A stretch of 64,000 nucleotides of DNA from assembly GCF_004011835.1 (NCBI RefSeq), contig NZ_RKLN01000002.1, positions 539,469-603,468 of the forward strand, written 5' to 3'. Both the position numbers and the translations under genes were made by a program. The number at the start of each line of letters is the position of its first letter. Positions within the stretch are counted from its first letter, which is position 1. This DNA is from Rhodococcus spongiicola (lineage in GTDB: Bacteria; Actinomycetota; Actinomycetes; Mycobacteriales; Mycobacteriaceae). Shown piece after piece: positions 32,131 through 40,557 of this stretch. Below the pieces are notes generated by a model that was not told where the DNA came from, ran no database searches, and saw only the letters and a list, made by a program, of their open reading frames with translations.

Positions 32131-32152
32131 TCACCCGGCGGCAGAGCAGTGA
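32081..32152 (+). CDS. Leader peptide ORF coupled to the Nramp-like gene
   Basis: This 23-codon ORF (MEGMLTDGENKLVPQAVHPA then AEQ) starts at an ATG with GAGG about 8 bases upstream. Its TGA overlaps the GTG start of the transporter as GTGA (32,149-32,152). The transporter has only a poor ribosome-binding site of its own, so it probably depends on ribosomes ending this ORF. The peptide has no run of rare or repeated residues that would mark a classical attenuator. Its function, beyond coupling, is unknown. Confidence 0.55.
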   Translation: MEGMLTDGENKLVPQAVHPAAEQ

Positions 32153-33396
32153 TCGCTCGAGATCCTGAACTGCGCGTTCGTCGGCCCGGCGCGCAGCGCA
32201 GCTGGGTCCGGCTGCTGGCGATGGCCGGGCCCGCCTTCATCGTCGGGGCCTGGCAGTTCGGACCCGGCGCCCTCGCGAGCTCGATTCAGGCCGGCAGCGA
32301 ATACGGTTACGCGTTGGTGTGGGTCCTCGCGGCCTCGGCGATCTTCTCGCTCACCTACGCGGATATGAGTGTCCGCCTCGGCATTCGCACACCCGTCTCG
32401 CTCATCAGCTCGGTCAAAGAGGTACTCGGCCGTGGCGCCGGCGTTGCCGCCGGTGTCGGTGTCTTCTGTATCACCCTGTGTTTCTCGGTCGGCAACGCGG
32501 TCGGGTCCGGGCTGGGACTGTCGTTGGTATTCGGTGGCTCCCCGCTGGTCTGGAGCGCGGTGTGCACGGCCGCCGTCGGCATGATTCTGCTGTTCCGCAA
32601 CGTCTACCGCATGGTCGAGCGAATCGTGGTGACGGCCATCGCGATCATGGCGGCCACCTTCGCCATCAGTGCGGTCATCGCCAAGCCGGATTGGTACGAG
32701 GCGGTGAACAGCATCGTTCCCAGCATTCCGCCTGGTGCTCAGCTACTCGTTGTCGCCATCGTCGGCACCAATTTCTCGCTCAACGCCGCATTCTTCGCCT
32801 CCTACACCACCCACGAACGCAACCGAACCGAGGCCCAGTACCGCGAAGCGACCATCGTCGGCACCATCCCGGGTATCGTCGCGCCGACGGTGATGTCGTC
32901 TCTGGTGATGATCGTCTCCGCCGCGGTCCTCGGCCGCGAGGGTGTCGAGGCGACCTCGTTCGCTGCTCTCGCCAAGATCTTCGAGCCCCTCGCCGGACCC
33001 GTCGGATCGACGATTTTCGCCATCGGACTCTCCGGGGCCGCGTTCTCCTCGATGGTCGCCAACGCGACCGGCGGCGGCATCATCTTCTCCGACGCGCTCG
33101 GCAAGGGTCCGACCTCGTCGAGCACCATTGCCAAGTTGGCGAGTGGCGCGATCCTCACCGTCGGGCTCACCGTCACCCTCGTCGTGCAGGCCAACCCGAT
33201 CCAGCTCATCATCGGCGCCCAGGCGCTTACTGTGCTCGTCGCTCCATTCCTCGGGTTCCTGTTGTTCGTGATGAGCAACAACCGGGCCCTCATGGGGCAT
33301 CTCCGCAACAAGCCGTGGCAGAACGTTCTCGGCGTCCTCGGGTTCTGCGCGATTCTCAGCGTTTCCGCTCTGTTCGTCTACCAGATCCTCACCTGA
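32149..33396 (+). CDS. Nramp-family-like transporter lacking canonical metal ligands
   Basis: This membrane protein of 415 residues and about 11 helices has the Nramp (APC-fold) architecture: MAGPAFIVGAWQFGPGALAS, IQAGSEYGYALVWVL and RLGIRTP match TM1-TM2 of Nramp. The TM1 motif DPGN, which supplies two metal ligands, reads GPGA here. TM6 reads VGTNFSLNAAFFAS where manganese and iron transporters have a metal-binding Met in MPHN. A classic Mn2+/Fe2+ transporter is therefore unlikely; other Nramp-like clades move other ions or organic solutes. The start is GTG at 32,149, overlapping the leader ORF. A strong hairpin follows the stop. Context with a DapA-like lyase and LacI regulator suggests uptake of the lyase pathway substrate (inference). 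Confidence 0.82.
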   Translation: MIARDPELRVRRPGAQRSWVRLLAMAGPAFIVGAWQFGPGALASSIQAGSEYGYALVWVLAASAIFSLTYADMSVRLGIRTPVSLISSVKEVLGRGAGVAAGVGVFCITLCFSVGNAVGSGLGLSLVFGGSPLVWSAVCTAAVGMILLFRNVYRMVERIVVTAIAIMAATFAISAVIAKPDWYEAVNSIVPSIPPGAQLLVVAIVGTNFSLNAAFFASYTTHERNRTEAQYREATIVGTIPGIVAPTVMSSLVMIVSAAVLGREGVEATSFAALAKIFEPLAGPVGSTIFAIGLSGAAFSSMVANATGGGIIFSDALGKGPTSSSTIAKLASGAILTVGLTVTLVVQANPIQLIIGAQALTVLVAPFLGFLLFVMSNNRALMGHLRNKPWQNVLGVLGFCAILSVSALFVYQILT

Positions 33397-33433
33397 GTGC
33401 GCACGGAGTCGGCCCAAGCCCGAACCACGGAGG

Positions 33434-33475
33434 CGGATGGGTCGACTCGGATGGGCTGACTCGGATGCACCGACT
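33434..33475. repeat. Three tandem 14-bp repeats after the Nramp-like gene
   Basis: CGGATGGGTCGACT (33,434-33,447), CGGATGGGCTGACT (33,448-33,461) and CGGATGCACCGACT (33,462-33,475), followed by a decayed fourth unit. Confidence 0.88.
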
Positions 33476-33488
33476 CAGATAACCTGGA

Positions 33489-33518
33489 GGGCGGGCCCGT
33501 TCGTGAACGGGCCCGCCC
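33489..33518. terminator. Bidirectional terminator between Nramp-like gene and aldolase gene
   Basis: GGGCGGGCCCGTTC (33,489-33,502) and GAACGGGCCCGCCC (33,505-33,518) pair perfectly over at least 13 bp with a tight loop. The hairpin lies between two convergent genes. Confidence 0.82.
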
Positions 33519-33530
33519 CTGGTCAGCGGC

Positions 33531-34565
33531 TCAGGCCGAGGCGGCAGCCGTCTCGGGTGACTTGTTGAGCAGGTCGAGCGCGATGTCGACGATCATGTCC
33601 TCCTGGCCACCGACGAGGGCTCGCTTGCCGACCTCGAGCAGAATCGCGCGGGCGTCGAGACCGTAGTCGCGCGCCGCCTTCTCGGCATGGCGGAGGAAGC
33701 TCGAGTACACACCGGCGTAGCCGAGGGTGAGGGTCTCGCGGTCCACCCGCACCGGGCGATCCTGCAACGGCCGAACGATATCGTCGGCCGCGTCCTGCAG
33801 CGCGAACACGTCGCAGCCATGCTCCCAGCCGTACAGGTTCGCGACCGCGATGAACGCCTCGATAGGACAGTTTCCGGCACCTGCGCCCTGACCGGCCAGC
33901 GACGCATCGACGCGGTAGACGCCGTTCTCGACCGCCACGACGCTGTTTGCGACCGACAGTGACAGATTCTCGTGGGCGTGGATGCCGATCTGGGTGTCGG
34001 CGTCGAGGACGTCGCGGTACGCACGGATGCGTTCGCGGACGCCATCCATCGTCAGCCGTCCGCCCGAGTCGGTGACGTAGACACAGTGTGCGCCATAGGA
34101 TTCCATGAGCTTGGCCTGCTGAGCGAGAGCTTCGGCGGGGGCCATGTGGCTCATCATGAGGAAGCCGGAGACGTCCATGCCGAGTTCGCGGGCCTTGGCG
34201 ATGTGCTGGGCGGATACGTCGGCCTCGGTGCAGTGGGTGGCGATGCGGATCGACCGCACGCCCAGCTTGTAGGCGTGCTCGAGTTCCTCGATCGTGCCGA
34301 TACCCGGCAGCAACAGGGTTGTGAGCTTGGCGTTCTTTATGGCATCGGCAGCCGCCTCTATCCACTCCCAGTCGGTGTTGCTGCCGGGGCCGTAGTTGAG
34401 CGAGCCGCCTGCCAGACCGTCACCGTGCGAGACCTCGATCGCATCGACGCCGGCAGCGTCGACAGCGCCGGAGATGCGGGCGACGTCCTCCGGGGTCATC
34501 CGGTGCCGGACGGCGTGCATGCCGTCGCGCAGGGTGACGTCCTGAATGTAGAGCTTGGTGGGCAC
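33531..34565 (-). CDS. 4-hydroxy-2-oxovalerate aldolase
   Basis: This 344-residue metal-dependent class II aldolase splits 4-hydroxy-2-oxoacids into pyruvate and an aldehyde, and passes the aldehyde to its partner dehydrogenase through a channel. TLRDG (11-15) holds the conserved Arg and metal-binding Asp, His21 is the likely catalytic base, and HAHEN (about 200-204) gives the other metal ligands. The C-terminal part is the DmpG/BphI communication domain. The GTG start lies two bases after the acetaldehyde dehydrogenase stop. It is the last gene of the hydratase-dehydrogenase-aldolase operon, the lower part of meta-cleavage pathways. Confidence 0.93.
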   Translation of the reverse strand: MPTKLYIQDVTLRDGMHAVRHRMTPEDVARISGAVDAAGVDAIEVSHGDGLAGGSLNYGPGSNTDWEWIEAAADAIKNAKLTTLLLPGIGTIEELEHAYKLGVRSIRIATHCTEADVSAQHIAKARELGMDVSGFLMMSHMAPAEALAQQAKLMESYGAHCVYVTDSGGRLTMDGVRERIRAYRDVLDADTQIGIHAHENLSLSVANSVVAVENGVYRVDASLAGQGAGAGNCPIEAFIAVANLYGWEHGCDVFALQDAADDIVRPLQDRPVRVDRETLTLGYAGVYSSFLRHAEKAARDYGLDARAILLEVGKRALVGGQEDMIVDIALDLLNKSPETAAASA

Positions 34566-34567
34566 GC

Positions 34568-35566
34568 TCAGACCTCCGCGGGAGTGTTGTCGTTGCTGCG
34601 CGCGGCGATGAGACGACGCGCAATGGACTCGGCGGTGCGCTGGGCAGCCGCGGTCATGATGTCGAGGTTGCCGGCGTATGCGGGCAGGTAGTCGGCGGCA
34701 CCCTCGACCTCGAGGAACACGGTGACCTTGGTCGTGACCGGGTCTGCGCCCTCGGTTAGCAGGGTGTGGACCGGCTCGTCGGGTGCGATCGGCGTGAACT
34801 GCACCTCCTGCTTGAGGCGGTAGCCGGGCACGTACTCGGCGACGCGGTCGGTCATCTCCTTGACGGACGTCCGGATCGCCTCCTGGTCGGCGTCACCGAC
34901 CAGGGCCAGGACGGTGTCACGCATGAGCATGGGTGGCTCGGCCGGGTTCAGGATGATGATCGCTTTGCCGCGTCCGGCGCCGCCGACGCGTTCGATGGCG
35001 TTCGACGTGGTCTCGGTGAACTCGTCGATGTTGGCGCGGGTACCGGGGCCGGCCGACTTCGAGGAGATCGAGGCGACGATCTCGGCATAGGGGACCGGGG
35101 TGACGGCAGCGATGGCCGCGACCATCGGAATGGTGGCCTGACCGCCACAGGTCACCATGTTGAGGTTGTCGAGGTCGTCGTCGAGATGCTCCTCGAGGTT
35201 GACCGGCGGCACCACGAACGGGCCGATCGCGGCTGGAGTGAGGTCGACGAGCTTCTTGCCGAACGGCGCGAGCTTCTCGGCGTTGGCGACGTGGGCTTTG
35301 GCTGATGTCGCATCCATGACGATGTCGATGTCTCCGAAGCCGTCCATGGCGATGAGGCCGTCGACACCCTCGGCGGTGGTGGGCACGCCCAGGCGTTGTG
35401 CCCGGGCGAGGCCGTCGGAGCTGGGGTCGATGCCGACCATGGCACCCATCTCGAGTACGTCGGACTTGTTGAGCACCTTGATCATCAGGTCGGTGCCGAT
35501 GTTGCCCGATCCGATGATGGCGACCCGAATCTTCTTCGGCTCAGCGTTGTTCGTCACGTTCGTCAC
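34568..35566 (-). CDS. Acetaldehyde dehydrogenase (acylating)
   Basis: This 332-residue enzyme oxidises acetaldehyde (or a longer aldehyde) to acyl-CoA with NAD+ and CoA. The Rossmann motif is [14 protein letters not shown] near residues 15-28, and the catalytic Cys140 is in [11 protein letters not shown]. It pairs with the aldolase in a DmpFG/BphJI-type complex. The GTG at 35,566 has GGAAGGA upstream and overlaps the hydratase stop in a GTGA; a second GTG three codons on is possible. Translational overlap on one side and a two-base gap on the other show a tight operon. Confidence 0.93.
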   Translation of the reverse strand: MTNVTNNAEPKKIRVAIIGSGNIGTDLMIKVLNKSDVLEMGAMVGIDPSSDGLARAQRLGVPTTAEGVDGLIAMDGFGDIDIVMDATSAKAHVANAEKLAPFGKKLVDLTPAAIGPFVVPPVNLEEHLDDDLDNLNMVTCGGQATIPMVAAIAAVTPVPYAEIVASISSKSAGPGTRANIDEFTETTSNAIERVGGAGRGKAIIILNPAEPPMLMRDTVLALVGDADQEAIRTSVKEMTDRVAEYVPGYRLKQEVQFTPIAPDEPVHTLLTEGADPVTTKVTVFLEVEGAADYLPAYAGNLDIMTAAAQRTAESIARRLIAARSNDNTPAEV

Positions 35567-36378
35567 GATTCCTTCCGGGAGAAAGCGGCAGTCACGGTGC
35601 CGAGGGTGGACAGCTCGGCGCGGATGGCCATACCGGGCGCAGCAGAGACCATCGGGCCCAGGGCGCCGGAGAGCACGATCTGGCCGGCGCGCAGCGGCTG
35701 GCCGTACTCGAGGGCCGTGCGCGCGAGCCACTGCAGAGCGATGAGCGGGTCACCGAGGCACGCCTCTCCGTTGCCCTCGGAGACCAGATCGCCGTCGGCG
35801 TACATGCGCATGACGACATCCTTCGGTTCGACCTCGTCGAGGGTGAGCCAGTTGTCGCCGAGCACGTACAGGCCCGAGGAGGCGTTGTCGGCCACGGTGT
35901 CGGTGATGCCGATCTCCCAGTTGGCCACCCGGCTGTCGACGAGCTCGAGCGCGGCCACCGCACCGGACACCGAGGCGCGGATCTGATCCATCTCCAAGTC
36001 ACCCTCGGTCAGATCGGTGCCCAGGCGGAACGCGACCTCGGCCTCGGCCTTGGGCTGGAGCATGCGCTCGCTGGGTACCTCGGGCAGATCGGTGACGTCC
36101 ATGTCGGCGAACAGCACGCCGAAGTCGGGCTGGTTGACGCCGAGTTGGTTCTGGACCGCCTCGGAGGTCAGGCCGGTCTTCCGTCCGACGATGGTGGCAC
36201 CGTCGGCGAGGCGCCAGTCGGTCAGTTTCTGCTGCACCTGGTAGGCCACGCCGATGTCGGACGGGCCGATCAGGTCCCTCACCGGGGGGCACGGGATACC
36301 GGTCTTCGCGGCCTCTGCGAGGCGTTCGGCGGCCCGGGTGATCGCCTCGGCGGAGATTGTCGGTTCGAGTGGAGGCAT
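35563..36378 (-). CDS. 2-keto-4-pentenoate hydratase
   Basis: This 271-residue enzyme of the fumarylacetoacetase-like/MhpD family adds water to 2-hydroxypenta-2,4-dienoate (or a substituted form) to give the aldolase substrate. Typical segments are [51 protein letters not shown] (metal-binding Glu residues) and [10 protein letters not shown]. The ATG at 36,378 has AAGGA about 6 bases upstream. It is the first gene of the three-gene operon, 110 bases after the IclR gene, with a palindrome in the gap. No ring-cleavage dioxygenase or hydrolase is nearby, so the upper pathway must be elsewhere. Confidence 0.92.
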   Translation of the reverse strand: MPPLEPTISAEAITRAAERLAEAAKTGIPCPPVRDLIGPSDIGVAYQVQQKLTDWRLADGATIVGRKTGLTSEAVQNQLGVNQPDFGVLFADMDVTDLPEVPSERMLQPKAEAEVAFRLGTDLTEGDLEMDQIRASVSGAVAALELVDSRVANWEIGITDTVADNASSGLYVLGDNWLTLDEVEPKDVVMRMYADGDLVSEGNGEACLGDPLIALQWLARTALEYGQPLRAGQIVLSGALGPMVSAAPGMAIRAELSTLGTVTAAFSRKES

Positions 36379-36458
36379 GGATGTCCTTGTCGGTTTCCCT
36401 GGCTGGATTGTTCCTGGAAGGACTGTGCGGGATGCCACCCGTTCGTCGCGAGCGATCG

Positions 36459-36475
36459 GTTTCGCTGAGTGAAAC
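36459..36475 (-). promoter_or_regulatory. Palindrome between iclR and the hydratase operon
   Basis: GTTTCGCTGAGTGAAAC pairs at 14 of 16 non-central positions. It lies about 80 bases upstream of the hydratase start and just after the IclR stop, a good place for the IclR-family regulator to act. Confidence 0.5.
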
Positions 36476-36488
36476 TCTCCTGGTGAGG

Positions 36489-37256
36489 TCAGTCGTGGCG
36501 CAGGTTTTCGCGGCGCACGAGGGTCGCCGCGATTCCCGCGGCGGCCGCACGGACCTCGTTGGTGTGAGCGTCGGGTCGCAGGCGGGTGACCGGGCCGGTC
36601 ACGCTGACCCCGGCAACGGGACGATCGTCGGCGTCGAGAATCGCTGCCGCGACGCACACGATCCCCACGGCCGACTCCTCGTACTCGAAGGCCACACCCG
36701 TCTCCGCGATGGTGTCGAGTTGCCGGGCCAGGCGGCCCGGAGCCGTGATGGTCCGAGGCGTGCGGCGCGGGAGCGGCCCGGCGAGTGTGCGCGCCTTCAG
36801 TTCGCTCGGGGAGTGGGCGAGCATGGCCTTGCCGATCGCTGTGCAGTACAACGGCATTCGCCCACCGACGCGCGAGGGTGATTCGGCCTGCAGATGGCCA
36901 CCGATCTTGGCGACGTACACGACCTCCTCGCCCTCGAGTACGCCGAGGTGCACGGTCTCACGGGTGCGTTCGCGGAGGTCTTCCAGAAACGGGGTCGCCA
37001 CCTCGATCAGGCCTCGTTCCACCGAAGCCCGCATTCCCAACTCAAACAGGTGCCGACCCAGGCGGTACCCGGATCCGGACCGGTCGATCAGTCGGGTCCC
37101 GACCAATTCAGCGAGCAGTCGGTGCAGAGTGGTCTTGTTCAGTCCCGTGCGACGCACGAGTTCGCTGAAGCTCACCCAGTGGTCCTCCGCGGTGAAGGCG
37201 TCGAGGACGGTGACCACCTTGCCCAGCACCGTGTTCGGGGAGTCCACGACGGACAA
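36489..37256 (-). CDS. IclR-family transcriptional regulator
   Basis: This protein of about 255 residues has an N-terminal winged helix (VSFSELVRRTGLNKTTLHRLLAEL, about 28-51) and a C-terminal IclR effector domain (GVLEGEEVVYVAKIGG, then MPLYCTAIGKAML). Members often sense aromatic acids or their degradation products, which fits its place before the hydratase-dehydrogenase-aldolase operon. The TTG at 37,256 gives the longest form; GTG at 37,247 is equally possible, and neither has a clear ribosome-binding site. Whether it activates or represses cannot be told. Confidence 0.88.
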   Translation of the reverse strand: MSVVDSPNTVLGKVVTVLDAFTAEDHWVSFSELVRRTGLNKTTLHRLLAELVGTRLIDRSGSGYRLGRHLFELGMRASVERGLIEVATPFLEDLRERTRETVHLGVLEGEEVVYVAKIGGHLQAESPSRVGGRMPLYCTAIGKAMLAHSPSELKARTLAGPLPRRTPRTITAPGRLARQLDTIAETGVAFEYEESAVGIVCVAAAILDADDRPVAGVSVTGPVTRLRPDAHTNEVRAAAAGIAATLVRRENLRHD

Positions 37257-37277
37257 GGGTACTGGACGTGCGCCGGG

Positions 37278-38102
37278 TCAGATCTTGATGCGGTGCTCGC
37301 CCGCATAGACGTTCATGGTCTCGCCGCGCAGAAAACCCACGAGCGTCATGTCGCGATCGCGTGCGAGGTCGACGGCGAGCGACGACGGTGCGGACACCGC
37401 ACCGAGGAGAGGAACCCCGGCTACGGTCGCCTTCTGGGCCAGTTCGAACGAGGCGCGGCCGCTCACGATAAGGATCGCGTCGGTGAGCGGGATCCGGTTC
37501 TCGGTGAGTGCCCAGCCCAGGACCTTGTCGACCGCGTTGTGCCGACCGACGTCCTCGCGAACTGCCAGCAAGGCGCCGTCGGCAGTGAACAGTCCGGCCG
37601 CGTGCAGTCCGCCCGTCGCGGCGAACACCCGCTGGCTGCGCCGCAAGGTGGACGGCATCGAAGAAAGTGCCGTCGCGGTGGCCTCGAGCGAACTGTCGGA
37701 CAATGAGAACCTGCTGCGGACCGCGACCTCGTCGAGTGACGCCTTGCCGCACACGCCGCACGCGGAGGTGGTCAGAAACTCGCGTCGCCCCCGGTTCCCC
37801 GGATCCGGTACTCCGGCAGCGAGTTCGACGTCGAGCACGTTGTAGGTGTTGGCGCCGTCCTCACCGACACCGTCGCAGTAGCGGACGGTGCTGACGTCTC
37901 GTGCGGACTCGATGATCCCCTCTGCCAACAGGAATCCGTGGGCCAGGTCCACGTCGTTGCCGGGGGTGCGCATCGTGACCGTGAGGGGGTGCCCGCCGAG
38001 ACGGATCTCGAGGGGCTCCTCAACGGCCAGGGTGTCCGGTCGCCGTCGAGTACCGTCTGCGGTGATCCGCAGAACGGGGCGGCGGGCGGTGACTCGTCCC
38101 AT
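37278..38102 (-). CDS. fdhD: Formate dehydrogenase accessory sulfurtransferase FdhD
   Basis: FdhD (274 residues) moves sulfur from a cysteine desulfurase to the molybdenum cofactor of formate dehydrogenase-type enzymes. The CGVC motif with Cys115 and Cys118 carries the sulfur. Other family segments are [20 protein letters not shown] and [14 protein letters not shown]. It starts 16 bases after the stop of the FdhF/YdeP gene, within a pair of 16-bp tandem repeats, and is surely co-transcribed with it. This supports a sulfurated molybdenum centre in that enzyme. Confidence 0.94.
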   Translation of the reverse strand: MGRVTARRPVLRITADGTRRRPDTLAVEEPLEIRLGGHPLTVTMRTPGNDVDLAHGFLLAEGIIESARDVSTVRYCDGVGEDGANTYNVLDVELAAGVPDPGNRGRREFLTTSACGVCGKASLDEVAVRSRFSLSDSSLEATATALSSMPSTLRRSQRVFAATGGLHAAGLFTADGALLAVREDVGRHNAVDKVLGWALTENRIPLTDAILIVSGRASFELAQKATVAGVPLLGAVSAPSSLAVDLARDRDMTLVGFLRGETMNVYAGEHRIKI

Positions 38103-38134
38103 CTACTTTCCCCCTGTTCTACTTTCCCTCTGTC
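38103..38134. repeat. 16-bp tandem duplication at the fdhF-like/fdhD junction
   Basis: CTACTTTCCCCCTGTT (38,103-38,118) is followed by CTACTTTCCCTCTGTC (38,119-38,134). The second copy contains the stop codon of the molybdoenzyme gene, so the duplication lies across a gene end. Confidence 0.88.
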
Positions 38135-40440
38135 GGCTCGAGGCGCACGACGATCGCCTTCGACACCGGTGTGTTCGACTTGGCGGCAACGTGATCGAGC
38201 GGCACGAGGGGATTGGTCTCGGGATAGTACGCGGCCGCGTTGCCACGTGGTGTGTTGTACTCGACGATCCGGAAGTCGCGGGTCCGGCGCTCCTCCACAG
38301 TCTCGCCGGTGTTGTCGCCTGGCGCCCATTCGGACACGATGTCGACGATCTGGCCATCGCGCAGGCCGAGTTCGGCGATGTCGTCGGCGTTGACGAATAC
38401 CACCTTGCGGCCGTTCTTGACGCCACGGTAGCGATCGTCGAGCCCGTAGATTGTGGTGTTGTACTGGTCGTGGCTGCGCAGTGTCTGCAGGATCAGGCGG
38501 CCGGGTGGGGTCGGCACCCATTCGAGCGGGTTCACCTCGAAGTTGGCCTTGCCCGTGTGGGTGCGGAACTCCCGGGAGTCACGTGGCGGATGCGGCAGCA
38601 GGAAGCCGTCGCGCTGCCTGACCCGGGTGTTGTAGTCCTCGAACTCTGGGACGACGCGCGAGATCGAATCCCGGATCAGGTCGTAGTCGCCCTCGAACTT
38701 CGTCCACGGCACGGGATGGTCGGGGCCGAGCAGTTCCCGCGCGAGCTGGCAGATGATCGCGACCTCGCTACGCAGGTGCTCGCTCACGGGCTTCAGCCGG
38801 CCCCGCGACAGGTGCACCATCGACATCGAATCCTCCACCGACACCGCCTGCTGGCCGGTCGACTGGATGTCGAGATCGGTGCGTCCGAGCGTCGGCAGGA
38901 TCAGCGCGGTGCGCCCGTGGACCACGTGGCTGCGATTGAGTTTCGTCGAGACCTGAACCGTCAGTTCACAATTGCGTAGTGCCTGCTCGGTGGCGGTGGT
39001 ATCGGGAGTGGCGGACACGAAGTTCCCGCCCATCGCCATGAACACCCGGGCGCGCCCGTCACGCATGGCGCGGATCGCGTCGACGGTGTCCCATCCGTGC
39101 CGACGCGGACTCTCGATGGAGAACTCGGTGTCGAGTGCGGCGAGAAACTCCTCGGGCATCTTCTCCCAGATGCCCATGGTGCGGTCGCCCTGGACGTTCG
39201 AGTGGCCGCGGACCGGGCAGACGCCCGCCCCAGGCTTGCCGATCATGCCGCGCATCAGCAGCAGGTGGACGGCCTCCTGGATGGTTGCGACGGCGTGCGT
39301 GTGCTGAGTCAGGCCCATCGCCCAGCAGGTGACGGTTCGCTCGGATTCGATGAGGGCACGAGCGGTGTCCTCGAGTTGCCTCATCGTCAGCCCGGTGGCC
39401 TGCACGACGGTATCGAGATCGACCGCGCGTACGTGCGCTGCGTACTCGTCGAAGCCGGCGCAGTACGTGTCGACGAACGCACGGTCGACGACGGTGCCGG
39501 GCGCGCGGTCCTCGGCCTCGAGCAGCAGTCGGCCCAGACCCTGGAACAGCGCCATGTCGCCGCCGAGGCGGATCTGCAGGAACTCGTCGGCGATCTCGAC
39601 GCCGCGGCCGAGCACCCCACCCACCTTTTGCGGGTCCTTGAAGCGGCGCAGTCCGGCCTCGGGCAGCGGGTTGATCGCGATGATCCGTGCCCCGTTGGCT
39701 TTGGCCTTCTCGAGTGTCGAGAGCATTCGGGGGTGGTTGGTTCCCGGGTTCTGGCCGGCGATCAGGATCAGGTCGGCTTGCTCGAGATCGGGCACGGAGA
39801 CCGATCCCTTGTCGATACCGATCGCGTCGGTCAACGCACTGCCGGACGACTCGTGGCACATGTTGGAGCAGTCCGGCATGTTGTTGGTCCCGAAGCTGCG
39901 AATCATCAACTGGTACAGGAACGCTGCCTCGTTGCTCGTCCGCCCGGACGTATAGAACACCGCCTCGTCGGGGGTGTCGAGTTCGCGGAGGTGGGTTGCG
40001 ATCAGCCGGTATGCGTCGTCCCACCCGATCGGCTCGTAGCGGTCGCTGCCGGGTCGAAGCACCATCGGGTGCGCGAGCCGGCCCTGCTGACCCAGCCAGT
40101 AGTCGGTGTGCCCGGCCAGTTCCGAGACCGGGTGGGCGGCGAAAAACACCGGGGTCACCGTCCGTAGCGTGGCTTCCTCGGCGACGGCCTTGGCGCCGTT
40201 CTCGCAGAACTCTGCCGGTTTGCGGTGGCCGGGCGTCTCGGGCCACGCGCAGCCCGGGCAGTCGAAACCGTGTCGCTGGTTGAGTCGGATGAGTGTGCGC
40301 GCGGTGCGTGCGATTCCCATCTGCTCGATCGCGCGGTCGAGCGACACCAGTACAGCCGGAACTCCGGCCGCAGAGTCCTTGGGGTGGCTGACGACGAGCT
40401 CGTTCTCGTTGATGTCGTCCCTGGGGCCCCTACGCGTCAT
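38119..40440 (-). CDS. FdhF/YdeP-family molybdopterin oxidoreductase
   Basis: This cytoplasmic bis-MGD enzyme of 773 residues belongs to the YdeP branch of formate dehydrogenase-like proteins. The N-terminus keeps a Cys pair CPGC (61-64) rather than a full four-Cys iron-sulfur motif. VFYTSGRTSNEAAFLYQLM, GTNNMPDCSNMCHESSGSAL, GQNPGTNHPRM and MRGMIGKPGAGVCPVRGHSN are typical cofactor-binding segments. No TGA-encoded selenocysteine is seen. The physiological substrate of this branch is unsettled; E. coli YdeP is linked to acid resistance. The ATG at 40,440 was chosen; the frame runs on upstream but antisense to the binding-protein gene. It forms an operon with fdhD. Confidence 0.88.
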   Translation of the reverse strand: MTRRGPRDDINENELVVSHPKDSAAGVPAVLVSLDRAIEQMGIARTARTLIRLNQRHGFDCPGCAWPETPGHRKPAEFCENGAKAVAEEATLRTVTPVFFAAHPVSELAGHTDYWLGQQGRLAHPMVLRPGSDRYEPIGWDDAYRLIATHLRELDTPDEAVFYTSGRTSNEAAFLYQLMIRSFGTNNMPDCSNMCHESSGSALTDAIGIDKGSVSVPDLEQADLILIAGQNPGTNHPRMLSTLEKAKANGARIIAINPLPEAGLRRFKDPQKVGGVLGRGVEIADEFLQIRLGGDMALFQGLGRLLLEAEDRAPGTVVDRAFVDTYCAGFDEYAAHVRAVDLDTVVQATGLTMRQLEDTARALIESERTVTCWAMGLTQHTHAVATIQEAVHLLLMRGMIGKPGAGVCPVRGHSNVQGDRTMGIWEKMPEEFLAALDTEFSIESPRRHGWDTVDAIRAMRDGRARVFMAMGGNFVSATPDTTATEQALRNCELTVQVSTKLNRSHVVHGRTALILPTLGRTDLDIQSTGQQAVSVEDSMSMVHLSRGRLKPVSEHLRSEVAIICQLARELLGPDHPVPWTKFEGDYDLIRDSISRVVPEFEDYNTRVRQRDGFLLPHPPRDSREFRTHTGKANFEVNPLEWVPTPPGRLILQTLRSHDQYNTTIYGLDDRYRGVKNGRKVVFVNADDIAELGLRDGQIVDIVSEWAPGDNTGETVEERRTRDFRIVEYNTPRGNAAAYYPETNPLVPLDHVAAKSNTPVSKAIVVRLEPTEGK

Positions 40441-40503
40441 AAGCCCATACTGGCCCTGATCGGACGCCGGCGCACGATTCGACGCACTGAGGGTGGCGCT
40501 AAG

Positions 40504-40522
40504 ATCGGCTAGCCTTACCTTC
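40504..40522 (+). promoter_or_regulatory. IdeR/DtxR-like iron box
   Basis: On the minus strand this reads GAAGGTAAGGCTAGCCGAT, matching the recalled IdeR consensus TTAGGTTAGGCTAACCTAA at 13 of 19 positions, including the central AGGCTA. It lies 36 bases upstream of the binding-protein gene and 64 bases upstream of the divergent molybdoenzyme gene. Confidence 0.6.
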
Positions 40523-40557
40523 TCTGGTGGGGTGCCGCCACGATACGAAGGGTCCTC

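Noticed and set aside
33531-36378. Cholesterol-type hsaEFG operon
   Set aside because: The three enzymes match that lower pathway in type, but no steroid genes or KstR-type sites are nearby, so the substrate is left open.
38119-40440. Selenocysteine formate dehydrogenase
   Set aside because: No in-frame TGA is needed and the sequence follows the YdeP branch, so the true formate dehydrogenase call was not made.
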